Positions 8,312-17,330 of a DNA stretch of 64,000 bases are shown piece by piece. Below the pieces are notes generated by a model, which saw only the letters and a list, made by a program, of their open reading frames with translations, was not told where the DNA came from and made no database searches. The position numbers and the translations under genes are program-made. The DNA comes from Halomonas cupida (GTDB lineage Bacteria > Pseudomonadota > Gammaproteobacteria > Pseudomonadales > Halomonadaceae). Location of the stretch: the NCBI RefSeq assembly GCF_900142755.1, contig NZ_FRCA01000010.1:166809-230808 (forward strand), written 5' to 3'. The first letter of the stretch is position 1. Each line of letters starts with the position of its first letter.

Positions 8312-8821
8312 TCAGAGGCCCAGTGCCTGGCGGCGCTCGGCGAGGCGGTCGGTACCATTGACGCGGAACACATAGCCCGGCAGGTCGATCTCGATCTTTT
8401 CCTGACCGTTGATGGTCAGCTTGTAGTAGCTGCAGGTGGTGGTGACGGTTTTCTGGTTGTTGTCACCCTTGCTGGCCTCACCCATGGCGATGGTCTTGTG
8501 ACGACCGCGCACGACAATCTCGACAGGGATGACCTGGCCATCCTCATCGGATTCATACGAGCCCACGAAACGCAGCATCGCGGCATCATGGATGGGAGAA
8601 CCGAAGGTGTCGTAGACCTCGGCGAGCATGCCACCAGCAGTCCACTCGAACTCGATCATCTCCTGACCGAGATCGACCTCGACCGGTCCATCCATGCCAC
8701 CGCCTTCGTACTCGGACATACGGCGCGACAGCTCGGGCAGGGTGAGTGTCGGGATCTTGCCCTGCCAGTTGTGGCCGTCACCGAACAGGTTGAAGTCTTT
8801 CAGGATGTGAGGAAGTGCCAT
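8312..8821 (-). CDS. FII: Major tail tube protein gpFII
   Basis: The 169-residue product is a clear P2 FII homologue: MALPHILKDFNLFGDG at the start, then a tube-type beta fold with EFEWTAGGMLAEV and a conserved YYKLTINGQEKIEIDLPG strand near the end. gpFII polymerises into the rigid inner tube inside the contractile sheath. It lies 19 bases after the sheath gene FI in the same transcription unit, with an AAGGAG-type ribosome site. Length is typical (P2 is 172). Confidence 0.95.
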   Translation of the reverse strand: MALPHILKDFNLFGDGHNWQGKIPTLTLPELSRRMSEYEGGGMDGPVEVDLGQEMIEFEWTAGGMLAEVYDTFGSPIHDAAMLRFVGSYESDEDGQVIPVEIVVRGRHKTIAMGEASKGDNNQKTVTTTCSYYKLTINGQEKIEIDLPGYVFRVNGTDRLAERRQALGL

Positions 8822-8840
8822 CGTTCAGTCTCCTTGGGGC

Positions 8841-10355
8841 TCAGGCGGCGGCGACGCGGTCGGCAAAGTCCAGCAGATAGCGATCGGTGATGCGCTGCTG
8901 GAACATCAGGTTTTCGAGGGGTGGCACCGGGGTGTAGTCGTAGTCGATATAGAGCTTGCCGGCCTTCAGCACCTCGGGGCTGTTGAGTTCCGGATCGAAC
9001 CAGGCGACACCGCCGAGGATGTAGCCACGACGGGTGAGCTCACGGAACTTGGCGTTGATGCCTTCGACGATGTCCTTGACCAGTGACGGGTGCATCGGCA
9101 AGTCGACCGCCCAGAGGTGTGCCTCGGCGATGGTGTCGGCCAGCACCTGCGCGGTGCGGGTGTAGTTCTCGAAAGCGAACAGTGGATCGATAGTGCAGGT
9201 GCGAGAGCCCCAGAAGCGGAATCCACCGCGGTTGATCAGGGTGGTGACTTCGTGGCTGTTCAGGTAACCCGCATCGGTGGCCGGATCCTGCAGATCCCAG
9301 AACACGTCGGCAGAGATTCCGGTGACACCATTGACCGGCTGGTTGGACAAGGTCTTGTGCCAGCCAATCTCGTTGTCCAGCTTCGCACGCATGCCGAGGG
9401 CGCGAGCCACAGCAGACAGGTTGCGCGTGCTGCTGGTGGCCGTGTCCCAACCGGTGAAGTCCGGCCAGATCACCATGACTTCGCGAGCCCCGAAGTTCTC
9501 GCGGTACATGGCAGCTTCTTCCTTGGTCGAACTGTCACCGGCACTGGCGTAGACAAAGGCGCGCAGCTTCTGGGCAATGCCGATCAGCTCGCTGACCACA
9601 TCGGCATCATCCAGCTCAGGCACACCGAGGATGCGAGGTTTGACCCCGAATCGTTGCTCGGCCGCGAGCAACGCCTGCATGCCGGTTTTCTTGCCGCTGG
9701 CATCGGTACCGCCAATGACATTGGTCTTGGTGTCATCGGCATTGGCGCCATCCGCGACGCGCACCACGATCACCATGGCTTTTGTCTGATCCGCGATGGC
9801 GTCCAACGCACGGGCCAGCGTACCTTCGTTACCGGCTTTGCCAGCGGCGCCACGCGGGTCGGTGATGAGGACCGGAGTATCAAGGGGAAACAGCTCGTCC
9901 TCACCACCAGTAAGGCTGGAGAAGGAGGCAGCCGTCACCACACCAGCTCCAGTAGATCCGCTGGTGACCATCGCCGTGACCAGAGCACGGGCTTCCGGCG
10001 CGGCATTGATGGCATCCGCTACTTCACTTGCGGTACTGATCACTAACCCTTCGACATCGGTAGCAAGGCTGACGCTGATGTCATATCCAGCAACAGTGAT
10101 ATCGAGTTCGGACGAGGCGGTACCAGGGTCGTTGTAACGCACGCGAATGTTATTGCCACTGGTGCCGGCTTCCGCTGCGGTGTAAGTGATACTGGTGTTT
10201 GATGCGGCGTTGGACAGTGTCATGGACGCTGACACGCCTGGCGCTGAGTTCGGGGCTGTCGCCACCATGCCGATCACCGAAGTGGATACGGTGCGGATCG
10301 GTCGGGTACCTTCGTTGATCTCGACGACGCGGACGCCGTGATGGTAATCGCTCAT
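8841..10355 (-). CDS. FI: Tail sheath protein gpFI with an inserted domain
   Basis: The contractile sheath subunit begins [16 protein letters not shown] and ends with the sheath C-terminal domain ([18 protein letters not shown]), both strongly P2-like. At 504 residues it is about 110 longer than P2 FI (396). The extra sequence lies at about residues 41-153, between VIGMVATAP and [12 protein letters not shown], which are adjacent in P2. The insert is Ser/Thr/Ala-rich with alternating hydrophobic residues, as expected for a beta-rich surface domain. The gene is the first of the FI-FII-E-T-U-D unit behind an Ogr-type promoter. Confidence 0.95.
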   Translation of the reverse strand: MSDYHHGVRVVEINEGTRPIRTVSTSVIGMVATAPNSAPGVSASMTLSNAASNTSITYTAAEAGTSGNNIRVRYNDPGTASSELDITVAGYDISVSLATDVEGLVISTASEVADAINAAPEARALVTAMVTSGSTGAGVVTAASFSSLTGGEDELFPLDTPVLITDPRGAAGKAGNEGTLARALDAIADQTKAMVIVVRVADGANADDTKTNVIGGTDASGKKTGMQALLAAEQRFGVKPRILGVPELDDADVVSELIGIAQKLRAFVYASAGDSSTKEEAAMYRENFGAREVMVIWPDFTGWDTATSSTRNLSAVARALGMRAKLDNEIGWHKTLSNQPVNGVTGISADVFWDLQDPATDAGYLNSHEVTTLINRGGFRFWGSRTCTIDPLFAFENYTRTAQVLADTIAEAHLWAVDLPMHPSLVKDIVEGINAKFRELTRRGYILGGVAWFDPELNSPEVLKAGKLYIDYDYTPVPPLENLMFQQRITDRYLLDFADRVAAA

Positions 10356-10444
10356 GAATTTTGGCTCCTGCAGGGCGTAGAACTGGCGATAGCATGCGTG
10401 GGGACATGCTTGCCCATTCGGCGACAGGGGGGCGAGCGATGGCG

Positions 10445-10468
10445 GTTGTAGATCGGCGATTTACAACG
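10445..10468 (-). promoter_or_regulatory. Ogr/Delta-type late promoter element before FI
   Basis: The dyad GTTGTA-N11-TTACAAC lies about 90 bases upstream of the FI start. P2 late promoters carry a TGT-N12-ACA type dyad near -55, bound by the zinc-finger activators Ogr or Delta. The position corresponds to P2 promoter PF. Spacing between TTGT and ACAA is 13 here, and identical in the other two copies of the window. Confidence 0.75.
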
Positions 10469-10487
10469 GGTGGCAGGAGTTGAATCA

Positions 10488-10513
10488 AAACAGCCCGCCG
10501 GATGGCGGGCTGG
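10488..10513 (-). terminator. Rho-independent terminator of the V-to-fibre unit
   Basis: The stem AGCCCGCC/GGCGGGCT with a four-base loop is followed on the minus strand by TTTTG. It lies just after the fibre assembly gene, separating that unit from the FI promoter. Confidence 0.8.
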
Positions 10514-10530
10514 GAGGAGAGCAGGATGGG

Positions 10531-11112
10531 TTACCAGGTAATGGCTTCGATGGCATTCCGGTCTTCGGTCGCCAACGCTGCGTCGATGGCATTCTTGAGA
10601 GTCCAGCTTTTATTCAACAGCGCTCTGTAATGGCCCAAAGCGGAGTCCGTCAAGGCGATCATCTCGGCGGGCTTCATCGGGTACTGGATGTTAGACATTG
10701 CGCGAAACTCCTGAGTAGCGTCAGTGACACCTGCCGCTTGGAGATCCCGTGCTTCAATGGCCAGCCCGAGCAGGTTCTGTCGATCTGCAGTGAGTATCTG
10801 CACCACATCGTCTTTTCCATTGGGCATGGTGCAGGGCATGCCCTTCGCCAGTTCGGCCTCCAAGTCAGCCTCGACCTCGGCGCGCTTGGCCATGGCGAGC
10901 TCTTCCAGTGGCACGGGATCTTCTGGAACCCAGACGGGGTGCCCGTTCTCATCACCACTACGCCGATGCCCTGCCGGAGGCTGGCCAATGCTGTAGACCT
11001 GCCATTCCTCATCGGTAACCGCGACAGCATCTTCCGGCCAGGAGCCGGCGACCCGATAGGCTTCCTGCAGTTCGTCGGGATAGAAGGTGTTTGTGCTTGA
11101 GCTGTAATGCAT
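10531..11112 (-). CDS. Tail fibre assembly protein (gpG-like)
   Basis: The 193-residue product directly follows the tail fibre gene and has the usual layout of fibre assembly chaperones: a short N-terminal part with MHYSSSTNTFYPDELQ, a central acidic region with EEWQVYSIGQPPAGHRRS, then a helical, Lys/Glu-rich region and a DUF4376-like C-terminus (ALATEDRNAIEAITW). Such proteins assist trimerisation or attachment of the fibre. The ATG at 11112 is preceded by TGAGGA and gives the expected start; the frame extends further upstream into the fibre gene but without a family match. Confidence 0.82.
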   Translation of the reverse strand: MHYSSSTNTFYPDELQEAYRVAGSWPEDAVAVTDEEWQVYSIGQPPAGHRRSGDENGHPVWVPEDPVPLEELAMAKRAEVEADLEAELAKGMPCTMPNGKDDVVQILTADRQNLLGLAIEARDLQAAGVTDATQEFRAMSNIQYPMKPAEMIALTDSALGHYRALLNKSWTLKNAIDAALATEDRNAIEAITW

Positions 11113-11122
11113 GATGGTGTCC

Positions 11123-13564
11123 TCAGTTGCCGATGGCGATCCAGTCAGCGACATGCCCACCGCTGGCATGCAGACGCGAAGTGAACCCGGAGGCTGAGTG
11201 ACCAAAAGCACTGTAATAGTTCGCCTGAGTGCCTCGGTGGGTGATAAGTACCGAACGCACATTCCTGGGGAAACGGATCGGGAAAGTGACATCAACGTCC
11301 TGGATGCTACCTTTATCGATCACCCCCCATTGTAGAATCAGGCCACCAGGCAGGATCTGGTACCCATTATTGGCCAACGACTGATTACCACCGGTGAAGA
11401 ACCTGGTGATGTCAACGTCCGATACAAGCGACCAGGGAATATCGCCGACATTGATGCGGCCAGTGGCCATGTCTACTGAAAACCGAGTTACACCGTTTCC
11501 GTCTTTTAACCTGAATATGGCGCCTTTTGTTCGGACAGCCTGGAACTCGACCTGAGAGAGGTCGTTGTTACCTGAACCAAAGTAGGCTCGCCTGTTTCCA
11601 TTGTTGTCATAGATCGGTTTGTCGGCACGAAACTCAAGCGAAAGTGTGCGATCACTGCCAAGATTTCCGCCTCCAGTAAGGTGATCTCCGGTCTTTATAG
11701 CTCGACTATCGGGGACATACTCCGACCATGAGGTCCAGTTACCAGATGAATTTCGCGCTCGCTGTAGAAGTCGGCCTGTTGTGTAGCCCAGTAACAACTG
11801 CGTAGCTGCGCTGCTGGCTCCCTCATCGGCCCAACAGACATGTAGAAGTATCGATCCAGACCCGATGCCGGAAGGAACATTCAGCGTGCTGCCTTCAATG
11901 CGGTAGAGACCCGTTTCATCGATGTAGTTGATGTTGCCAACAGTGAAGGGTCGCCCCGTGCCGGTTACTGCCAGGGCGCGAGCCCATTCGTGGTATTCAC
12001 CACCGGTGCGGCTCCGGAAGAACAGCCGGTTGGAGAATTGCGGATATCGACTGAGGAACAGTTGCATCCCGGTATGGCCGATCTGGCGGTGTAGCAAGGT
12101 ACCGGAATCTGCTTCCGTCATATGTCCGTTGGGACGTCCACCAACAACATCATGGGCATAGTAGATTCCGGATGGCACCTCGAGGGCATTGAATGAGGTC
12201 TTCCCCCAACCACCAGTCATCGGATCCGTGTAGCTAGAAAACGCGGTGCCCCAGCCATATTGTCCCGGCTGGGTATATCGGTCATCGTGATCACCGCTTG
12301 TGCGGTGATTGTTCATTGCCGCTGCTGCAAGCAATGTTGTGGTACTGCTGCTGGTACGACTGGAGGTCGTGTCGATAAAATGAGTGTGAGTCCAGCCACT
12401 CGCGTCGTTTTTGGTGCCACCGTTGAGTGAACTAGGTCTACCCATCCTGATCGTGCGATCAGCGGTGAGGTCTCCACCACCAGTGAGGCCATCGCCTGCC
12501 GTGATAGTGGTCGAGCTCGAGGCGGCCTGCTGCCAGGGCGAGAAGGTGCCGTTGTAGGATGAACGATACCAGAGCTGGCCGTTGTTCGTGCGAGCGACAC
12601 CAATCTGGTGACGCACGGTGCTATCCCATGACCATTGAATCAGACCATCACCGCTGGACTGGCCTGCCCATGCATTGGCAGTGGATCCGTGGAGGCGATA
12701 GAACCCATTCGCCGGAATGCTGTTGCAGTCATCAACGGCTGGAGATCTGGTGCTACCCAGCCCGAAAAAGCCTTCATCGCTGACGATCCTCACCAGCAGA
12801 CCGATAGTGTTGTCTGTCGGGGTGGTCATCATGCCAGTGGTGGCCGTCTCGCTGAGGCCAAGGTTGTCGCGGGCTTGAGACTTGTTGACGAGATCCGCCA
12901 GGTTCTGCTGCCGACGCAAGTAGCGGGCATCATTGGCCACCTGAGCCCGGCCTGGTGTCAGGGCTCGTGTCAGATTGCTACCCGCATTGGCCTCATCCTG
13001 TGAGGCGATCTGGATAACACCCGAGCGACTGTCTGTTGCTGTGCGACCCGCCAGAGTTTTCGGGGTGATGGCCTTGTTGGTTACGTTACCGGCGTTAACC
13101 TCAGCCTGATCCGCGAAGCGCACCACTCCGGCGACGGACTCACTGGCGGGTGGATTGCTGAAACTGATGTCTCCAAAAGTCAGGCTGGACGCATCGAGGT
13201 CAGCGAGGATGACGTCGATGGTGAGCAGCAGGGTCGAAGGGCTTGCCTTCTCTATGATCGGGTCAGTCTGTGCATAGACGGCGAACAGGGTGCCGTGCTC
13301 CGTGATCAACCCGAACTCCCGGACGGTGTAGGTATCGCTACCCTCATCCTTCGCGGTCACACTGATGGTGTCATCCGCGACGACTTCTCCCGCGATGCTG
13401 GAGACACGCTTTACCTCGCTCTGCAACGCGGCTTGTGAGGGATCCGGAGTATATCCGGCGGCGCCCAGTGCAATGTGGGTGATGGTAACGGGAGCGGTTC
13501 CGGTGTTCTCGGCATTCGTGATCTCGGCACGGCCGGCATCGGTGATGGTGATCTTCAGTGCCAT
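11123..13564 (-). CDS. H: Tail fibre protein gpH
   Basis: The 813-residue protein starts with the conserved P2-type fibre attachment domain (MALKITITDAGRAEITNAEN; DUF3751), with about 150 residues of virion-proximal sequence. A shaft follows with fibre repeats such as NAGNVTNKAITPKTLAGR. Two copies of a GDxLTGGGxLxxDRT motif lie near residues 363 and 640. The distal end (FPIRFPRNVRSVLITHRG to IAIGN) resembles the gp53-like knob that contacts the receptor. The fibre determines host range, and its distal half is usually the most variable part of the phage. It lies after gpI in the canonical position. Confidence 0.9.
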   Translation of the reverse strand: MALKITITDAGRAEITNAENTGTAPVTITHIALGAAGYTPDPSQAALQSEVKRVSSIAGEVVADDTISVTAKDEGSDTYTVREFGLITEHGTLFAVYAQTDPIIEKASPSTLLLTIDVILADLDASSLTFGDISFSNPPASESVAGVVRFADQAEVNAGNVTNKAITPKTLAGRTATDSRSGVIQIASQDEANAGSNLTRALTPGRAQVANDARYLRRQQNLADLVNKSQARDNLGLSETATTGMMTTPTDNTIGLLVRIVSDEGFFGLGSTRSPAVDDCNSIPANGFYRLHGSTANAWAGQSSGDGLIQWSWDSTVRHQIGVARTNNGQLWYRSSYNGTFSPWQQAASSSTTITAGDGLTGGGDLTADRTIRMGRPSSLNGGTKNDASGWTHTHFIDTTSSRTSSSTTTLLAAAAMNNHRTSGDHDDRYTQPGQYGWGTAFSSYTDPMTGGWGKTSFNALEVPSGIYYAHDVVGGRPNGHMTEADSGTLLHRQIGHTGMQLFLSRYPQFSNRLFFRSRTGGEYHEWARALAVTGTGRPFTVGNINYIDETGLYRIEGSTLNVPSGIGSGSILLHVCWADEGASSAATQLLLGYTTGRLLQRARNSSGNWTSWSEYVPDSRAIKTGDHLTGGGNLGSDRTLSLEFRADKPIYDNNGNRRAYFGSGNNDLSQVEFQAVRTKGAIFRLKDGNGVTRFSVDMATGRINVGDIPWSLVSDVDITRFFTGGNQSLANNGYQILPGGLILQWGVIDKGSIQDVDVTFPIRFPRNVRSVLITHRGTQANYYSAFGHSASGFTSRLHASGGHVADWIAIGN

Positions 13565-13565
13565 G

Positions 13566-14114
13566 TCATTCCTCGGTCTGAATACGGCGATAGATGACGG
13601 GACGAGCCGCGCCGTAGAGGCCGATGCCTCCCTCGGCGGAAACGCCAGCGATCAAGGTGAAGTGGCTGCGAACTGGCTTTACTCGAGTGACTTCCTGGAC
13701 GATGTCTTCCTGCAGCTCAGCGCTGTTGGTCTCACCGCGCACGGTGAGCACCAGTTCAAAGGTGTGTGGTATGCCGCGAGGGATGGTTTGCCACCATTCC
13801 CGGATGGCCACTCCGGCGCCGAACGATTCGACCACCCGGCGAACGGACTGGACCGTGCCTCGGCGACGATGGATCTCGGCAGCCTGCCGGATGCGTTCGC
13901 GCTTGATGGCTTCGCTCCAGTAGGGCTTCCATGCATCCAGTCCCATGGTCCATGCCAGCCAGGGGAGCAGCTCCACCGGACAGGTATCTGGATTCCATAG
14001 GGGACGCAGTGAGGTGGGGACATCCGAGATACGTGCCATGGTGTCGGCCATGGCACGTTCATGGCCCGTGGCATTCGGTGGCAGCAGACTGCGATCACTC
14101 ATCGACACCCCCAT
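13566..14114 (-). CDS. I: Baseplate protein gpI
   Basis: The 182-residue product matches P2 gpI (phage tail protein I family): LLPPNATGHERAMADTMARIS, then LRPLWNPDTCPVELLPWLAW, a strongly conserved signature. gpI links the baseplate wedge to the tail fibre. It overlaps gpJ by 20 bases and is followed by the fibre gene after one base. Confidence 0.95.
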   Translation of the reverse strand: MGVSMSDRSLLPPNATGHERAMADTMARISDVPTSLRPLWNPDTCPVELLPWLAWTMGLDAWKPYWSEAIKRERIRQAAEIHRRRGTVQSVRRVVESFGAGVAIREWWQTIPRGIPHTFELVLTVRGETNSAELQEDIVQEVTRVKPVRSHFTLIAGVSAEGGIGLYGAARPVIYRRIQTEE

Positions 14115-14985
14115 TGGTCAACGCAATGGCGGTGCAGTGGCTGGCCTGTTGGTCATTCACGACGATGGTGCTGATGGGGCTGGCCAGTTCGACTCGCTGG
14201 ACGCCGCTGCGATGCAGAGCGGCATAGATGCCCGAAAGGGTGACATCGCGTCCCAGCCGGTGCTGCTCGGTCGCATACGCCTCTGCGACTTTCTCCGCCT
14301 CTTCCATCACGACCTGGCTGTCAGGCCCAGGCTGAAAGTAGATGGTGGCATCGATGGTGTAGGGAAGAATCTCGGCGGCCTGCACCGTGACGTGATCCGT
14401 CAGTGGACGGACCTCCTCAGCGTTCACGGCAGCCTCGACAGCATCCAGCAATGGCTGGTCTGCGGTGCCATCCCCCTCTCGAGCAAGGACTGTCACTACG
14501 ACGTCGCCGGGAGTGGGGCTGGTAGCACTGGCATCGAGTACACCACCATCGGCAGACAATGCGTGGTATCGGTACGCACCTTCTGGACCTGCAGTGCTCA
14601 ACCCCTGCAGTGACAACAGGATGCGGCGGCGGAAGTCGGGGTCCTTCTCGAAACTCGGTGGCACTGGGGGGACAGCCGCCGGATCACCGGGCGAGATCTG
14701 CAACCGGTCGACATTGAACAGAGCGCCGAGGTTGTCGAGGTCATTCTTTTCGGCATAGGCGAGCATCACCGCTCTCGCCGCCTCATTGACTCGCTGTCGC
14801 ACAAGCATCTCTCGATAGGCACTGACCTCCAGGATCTTGAACGCCGGGTCTGACTCAGCGGGCACATCGAACTCGGGGAAGCGTGCCTCGAGGTCCTCCA
14901 ACAGTTGAGCCAGGATGTCTTCATAGTCGATCTGCTCGACTACGTCCGGAGAGGGAAGTTGTGACAGGTCGATTGGGCTGCTCAT
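14095..14985 (-). CDS. J: Baseplate assembly protein gpJ
   Basis: The 296-residue protein is a baseplate J-like protein. Typical elements are IDLSQLPSPDVVEQIDYE at the start, PAFKILEVSAYREMLVRQRV, and RILLSLQGLSTAGPEGAYR in the middle. It forms the baseplate wedge together with gpW and gpI. It starts within the last bases of gpW (overlap 14982-14985) and overlaps gpI at the other end, an arrangement shared with P2. Confidence 0.95.
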   Translation of the reverse strand: MSSPIDLSQLPSPDVVEQIDYEDILAQLLEDLEARFPEFDVPAESDPAFKILEVSAYREMLVRQRVNEAARAVMLAYAEKNDLDNLGALFNVDRLQISPGDPAAVPPVPPSFEKDPDFRRRILLSLQGLSTAGPEGAYRYHALSADGGVLDASATSPTPGDVVVTVLAREGDGTADQPLLDAVEAAVNAEEVRPLTDHVTVQAAEILPYTIDATIYFQPGPDSQVVMEEAEKVAEAYATEQHRLGRDVTLSGIYAALHRSGVQRVELASPISTIVVNDQQASHCTAIALTNGGVDE

Positions 14986-15317
14986 AGCGGAATCTCTAGC
15001 GTCACCGGATCACCGACCAATGTCTGACCTTCAATCTCCAGCGTAACGGCGCCGTGCTGTTCCGTGCTGACCTGCTGTCGAACGGCGGTGACGCGGATCC
15101 GCGGTTCCCATCGAATGATGGCCATGACGGTGGCCGCATAGGCCTGCAGCAGGGTGGTGCCATTGAGCGGGGCATCGATCAGCTCGGGCAGCAGAGACCC
15201 ATAGTCTCGACGCATGACACGCGAGCCGATGGGCGTGGTGAGGATGTCACTCACGCTTTGTCGAATGTGCTCGAGGCCATCCAGTTCCTTCCCGGTGGTG
15301 GCGTTCATTCCGGCCAT
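14982..15317 (-). CDS. W: Baseplate assembly protein gpW (T4 gp25-like)
   Basis: The 111-residue protein has the gp25/GPW lysozyme-like baseplate fold signature: LEHIRQSVSDILTTPIGSRV followed by MRRDYGSLLPELIDAP. This is the conserved wedge component found in contractile tails and type VI secretion. It follows the PAAR gene by three bases and overlaps gpJ. Confidence 0.95.
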   Translation of the reverse strand: MAGMNATTGKELDGLEHIRQSVSDILTTPIGSRVMRRDYGSLLPELIDAPLNGTTLLQAYAATVMAIIRWEPRIRVTAVRQQVSTEQHGAVTLEIEGQTLVGDPVTLEIPL

Positions 15318-15320
15318 GGG

Positions 15321-15611
15321 TCAGCCCCCTGCATGGACATTGCTGCTGCCGGTTGCGACAGAAGACCCGCAATTGACGGGATCTCCGATACGACCGAGCT
15401 GTTTGCCGTTGACGAACACACTGCCCGACCCGGATGCCAGAGCACCGCCGTGACAGGTGGGCTGGTCGTTGCAATGAGTGGCCCAGCCATCACCCTGCCG
15501 GTGAGCGGCCTTGCCGTTGACGTAGACGTTGCTACTGCCGCCTGTGCTGTTGCGTGGCGGGAAACTGCCATGTCCGGTACAGGTGTCGCCCTTGCGTGTA
15601 ATCGCTGGCAT
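15321..15611 (-). CDS. PAAR-domain tail spike tip
   Basis: The 96-residue protein is composed of PAAR-type repeats: MPAITRKGDTCTGHGSFPPR, VYVNGKAAHRQGDGWATHC and VFVNGKQLGRIGDPVNCG. The repeats contribute His and Cys residues that usually bind one metal ion at the apex of the cone. PAAR proteins sharpen the central spike of contractile injection machines. It is encoded right after spike protein V. P2 itself has the metal-binding tip within gpV, so the separate PAAR gene is a variation also seen in other P2-like phages. Confidence 0.9.
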   Translation of the reverse strand: MPAITRKGDTCTGHGSFPPRNSTGGSSNVYVNGKAAHRQGDGWATHCNDQPTCHGGALASGSGSVFVNGKQLGRIGDPVNCGSSVATGSSNVHAGG

Positions 15612-15619
15612 GGGTGTCC

Positions 15620-16096
15620 TCAGTTCAGGTCGATGCGTGAGCCATTCAGCCGAATGCCGCCGGCGTCCATCTCCAGGGTGCTGCCGTTGGTGGAAAGCAG
15701 AATGCGAGAGCGGTCCATGGTGATGCTGCTCGGCCCGGTGACGGCATGCAGCCGATTGGCTGCGTGGTCGTATTCGAAGCTGGCACCATCCGGCATAACG
15801 GCATGGAAGAGGTCGGGGCTGTTACTGGGCGCCGGGTGTTGAGTCCGGAATAGCCCTGTCAGCACTACGGCGGCGGCAAGATCTCCACCGGGAGACAGCA
15901 CAATGACCTGCTCGTCCACTGTCGGCGGGCACCAGGTTCGCGTTGTCCCTGCCCGGCCTTCCTGCCAGATCAGCCATGTCGTGAGCAGTTCGCCGATCTT
16001 TACCCGTACTCGGGCAGCGTCATGGTCCACCTCGGTGATGGTGCCAAAGCGGATCAGGTTGTTGATCAGGCGGAGAAGTTCGGCGGTGTTGTTCAT
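15620..16096 (-). CDS. V: Baseplate spike protein gpV
   Basis: From the ATG at 16096 the product has 158 residues, with an N-terminal OB-fold part (RFGTITEVDHDAARVRVKIG) and a C-terminal beta-helix-like part (RSRILLSTNGSTLEMDAGG). P2 gpV has 211 residues; the missing apex is supplied by the PAAR protein encoded 8 bases downstream. gpV forms the trimeric membrane-piercing spike. It is the first gene of the V-PAAR-W-J-I-H unit behind an Ogr-type promoter element. The frame extends upstream of 16096 without homology. Confidence 0.88.
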   Translation of the reverse strand: MNNTAELLRLINNLIRFGTITEVDHDAARVRVKIGELLTTWLIWQEGRAGTTRTWCPPTVDEQVIVLSPGGDLAAAVVLTGLFRTQHPAPSNSPDLFHAVMPDGASFEYDHAANRLHAVTGPSSITMDRSRILLSTNGSTLEMDAGGIRLNGSRIDLN

Positions 16097-16140
16097 GCGA
16101 GGATGTTCCCCCGCCGTTCGCTGAGCACTCCAGCGATGGA

Positions 16141-16165
16141 CGTTGTAAAAGGCCGATCTACAACG
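16141..16165 (-). promoter_or_regulatory. Ogr/Delta-type late promoter element before V
   Basis: The dyad CGTTGTA-N11-TACAACG lies about 46-68 bases upstream of the gpV start and overlaps the 3' end of gpS. Position and sequence correspond to P2 promoter PV. Spacing between TTGT and ACAA is 13, as in the other two copies. Confidence 0.75.
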
Positions 16166-16619
16166 TGAGGTGGTCGATGACCATATCCCGGATGAAGCGC
16201 TGGTCCTCCTCGCTATATCCGAGTAGCTCGCGCTGGGGGTAGTCGTAGGATGGTCCACCAGACTGAACGCGAGCCCGTAATCCCTTCTGGTGAACCTGGG
16301 CGATGCGTGCCACCCGCCCCATGAAGCTGACCTCGGCACTATTGGGGGCTGCCCTGGTTCGCATGTACTTGGCCTGGCGGATCTTCATGAACATCGGCTG
16401 CCGACGGACAAAGCCAGCCTGGCTTCTTGGCTTGCGAGGTTCGTAGGCGCTGCCGTCGGGGTTTTGCTGGTCTGCGATTCGCTCACGCTGGCGGCGGCGC
16501 AATGCTGTGGCAATGGTGCGGGCCAGCTTGCGGCGTTCCTTCGGCGTCAGCTTTTCCAGCAGCGGCGCAACCCACTCTTCCAGACTCTGCAGGTCATCCA
16601 TTCGGGGAGTCCCACTCAC
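16158..16619 (-). CDS. S: Tail completion protein gpS
   Basis: The 153-residue product belongs to the phage virion morphogenesis (gpS) family: LEKLTPKERRKLARTIATAL near residue 20 and RRQRERIADQQNPDGSAYEP, a strongly conserved signature. In P2, gpR and gpS are needed to finish the tail before joining the head. It overlaps gpR by 26 bases. Confidence 0.94.
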   Translation of the reverse strand: MSGTPRMDDLQSLEEWVAPLLEKLTPKERRKLARTIATALRRRQRERIADQQNPDGSAYEPRKPRSQAGFVRRQPMFMKIRQAKYMRTRAAPNSAEVSFMGRVARIAQVHQKGLRARVQSGGPSYDYPQRELLGYSEEDQRFIRDMVIDHLTL

Positions 16620-17082
16620 TGGCCAGCTGGTGGTCGGTATCGCCGGGGGACTTCACATAGAGCGCCCAGTGCTTTGCGGGACAAGCATCGATCGGGAATT
16701 CGGGCATGCGGTGCTCGCTCTCGATTCTGCCCTCATCACAGTTGACCCTGGCCACCACGCGCTCGGTGAGGGTGACTTCAATGGCGAGATCCCATCGATC
16801 ATTGGCCAGTAGCTCGGCATCAAAGCGCACGGCCTCATCGGGATCTAGATCTGGCTGATAGTGGGAGAGCCACTGCAGCAACGGGATCATCACCACGTCA
16901 ATTGAGCCGCCCAGGTCTGTGATCATGATGCGCGCCGGTACCCGATACTGGTGCGTCAGGTGTTGGCCCCGAGAGAACTGGATGGCACCGCGCTCGATGA
17001 ACGTCAGCAGGCGCTCTGGTCCCTGGCGCAAGGCGGGAATGCTGGCAAGCAGGTGCTCACGTAGCGACTGCAGCTTGATCAT
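16594..17082 (-). CDS. R: Tail completion protein gpR
   Basis: The 162-residue protein matches the P2 GpR (phage tail completion R) family: MIKLQSLREHLLASIPALRQ at the start, then RGQHLTHQYRVPARIMITDL. It acts with gpS in tail completion. It overlaps the Rz1-like gene by four bases upstream and gpS downstream. Confidence 0.93.
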   Translation of the reverse strand: MIKLQSLREHLLASIPALRQGPERLLTFIERGAIQFSRGQHLTHQYRVPARIMITDLGGSIDVVMIPLLQWLSHYQPDLDPDEAVRFDAELLANDRWDLAIEVTLTERVVARVNCDEGRIESEHRMPEFPIDACPAKHWALYVKSPGDTDHQLASEWDSPNG

Positions 17083-17330
17083 GGGTGCTTCTCCAGTGCG
17101 TTGATGAGGCCGTTATGCCGTGTGGCACAGCGCTGATACTGGCTGGCCCAGGCAGACATGGTCAGCGCAACATCACCGCCGGTGCCGTCAGTCAGTGGTG
17201 GCAGTGCCGACGGGCAGGGGGTCAGCAGTGTCTGCTGTATCGGGGATGGTGCCGGCGGCGGCGTGGTTGAGCAGGCGGATAGCATCAGGCTCAAGGCACA
17301 CACGACGGTAGACAGGTTTCTCGACCTCAC
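17079..17330 (-). CDS. Outer-membrane spanin subunit Rz1 (LysC-like), nested in Rz
   Basis: The reading frame contains a lipoprotein signal with lipobox LSAC (about residues 17-20 from a GTG at 17330), then a proline-rich stretch STTPPPAPSP, the hallmarks of Rz1 subunits. The GTG start is chosen because GAGGAA lies 7 bases upstream; a TTG a few codons earlier is possible. The first half lies inside the Rz gene in another frame. Rz1 is anchored in the outer membrane and joins Rz to fuse inner and outer membranes at lysis. Confidence 0.8.
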   Translation of the reverse strand: MRSRNLSTVVCALSLMLSACSTTPPPAPSPIQQTLLTPCPSALPPLTDGTGGDVALTMSAWASQYQRCATRHNGLINALEKHP

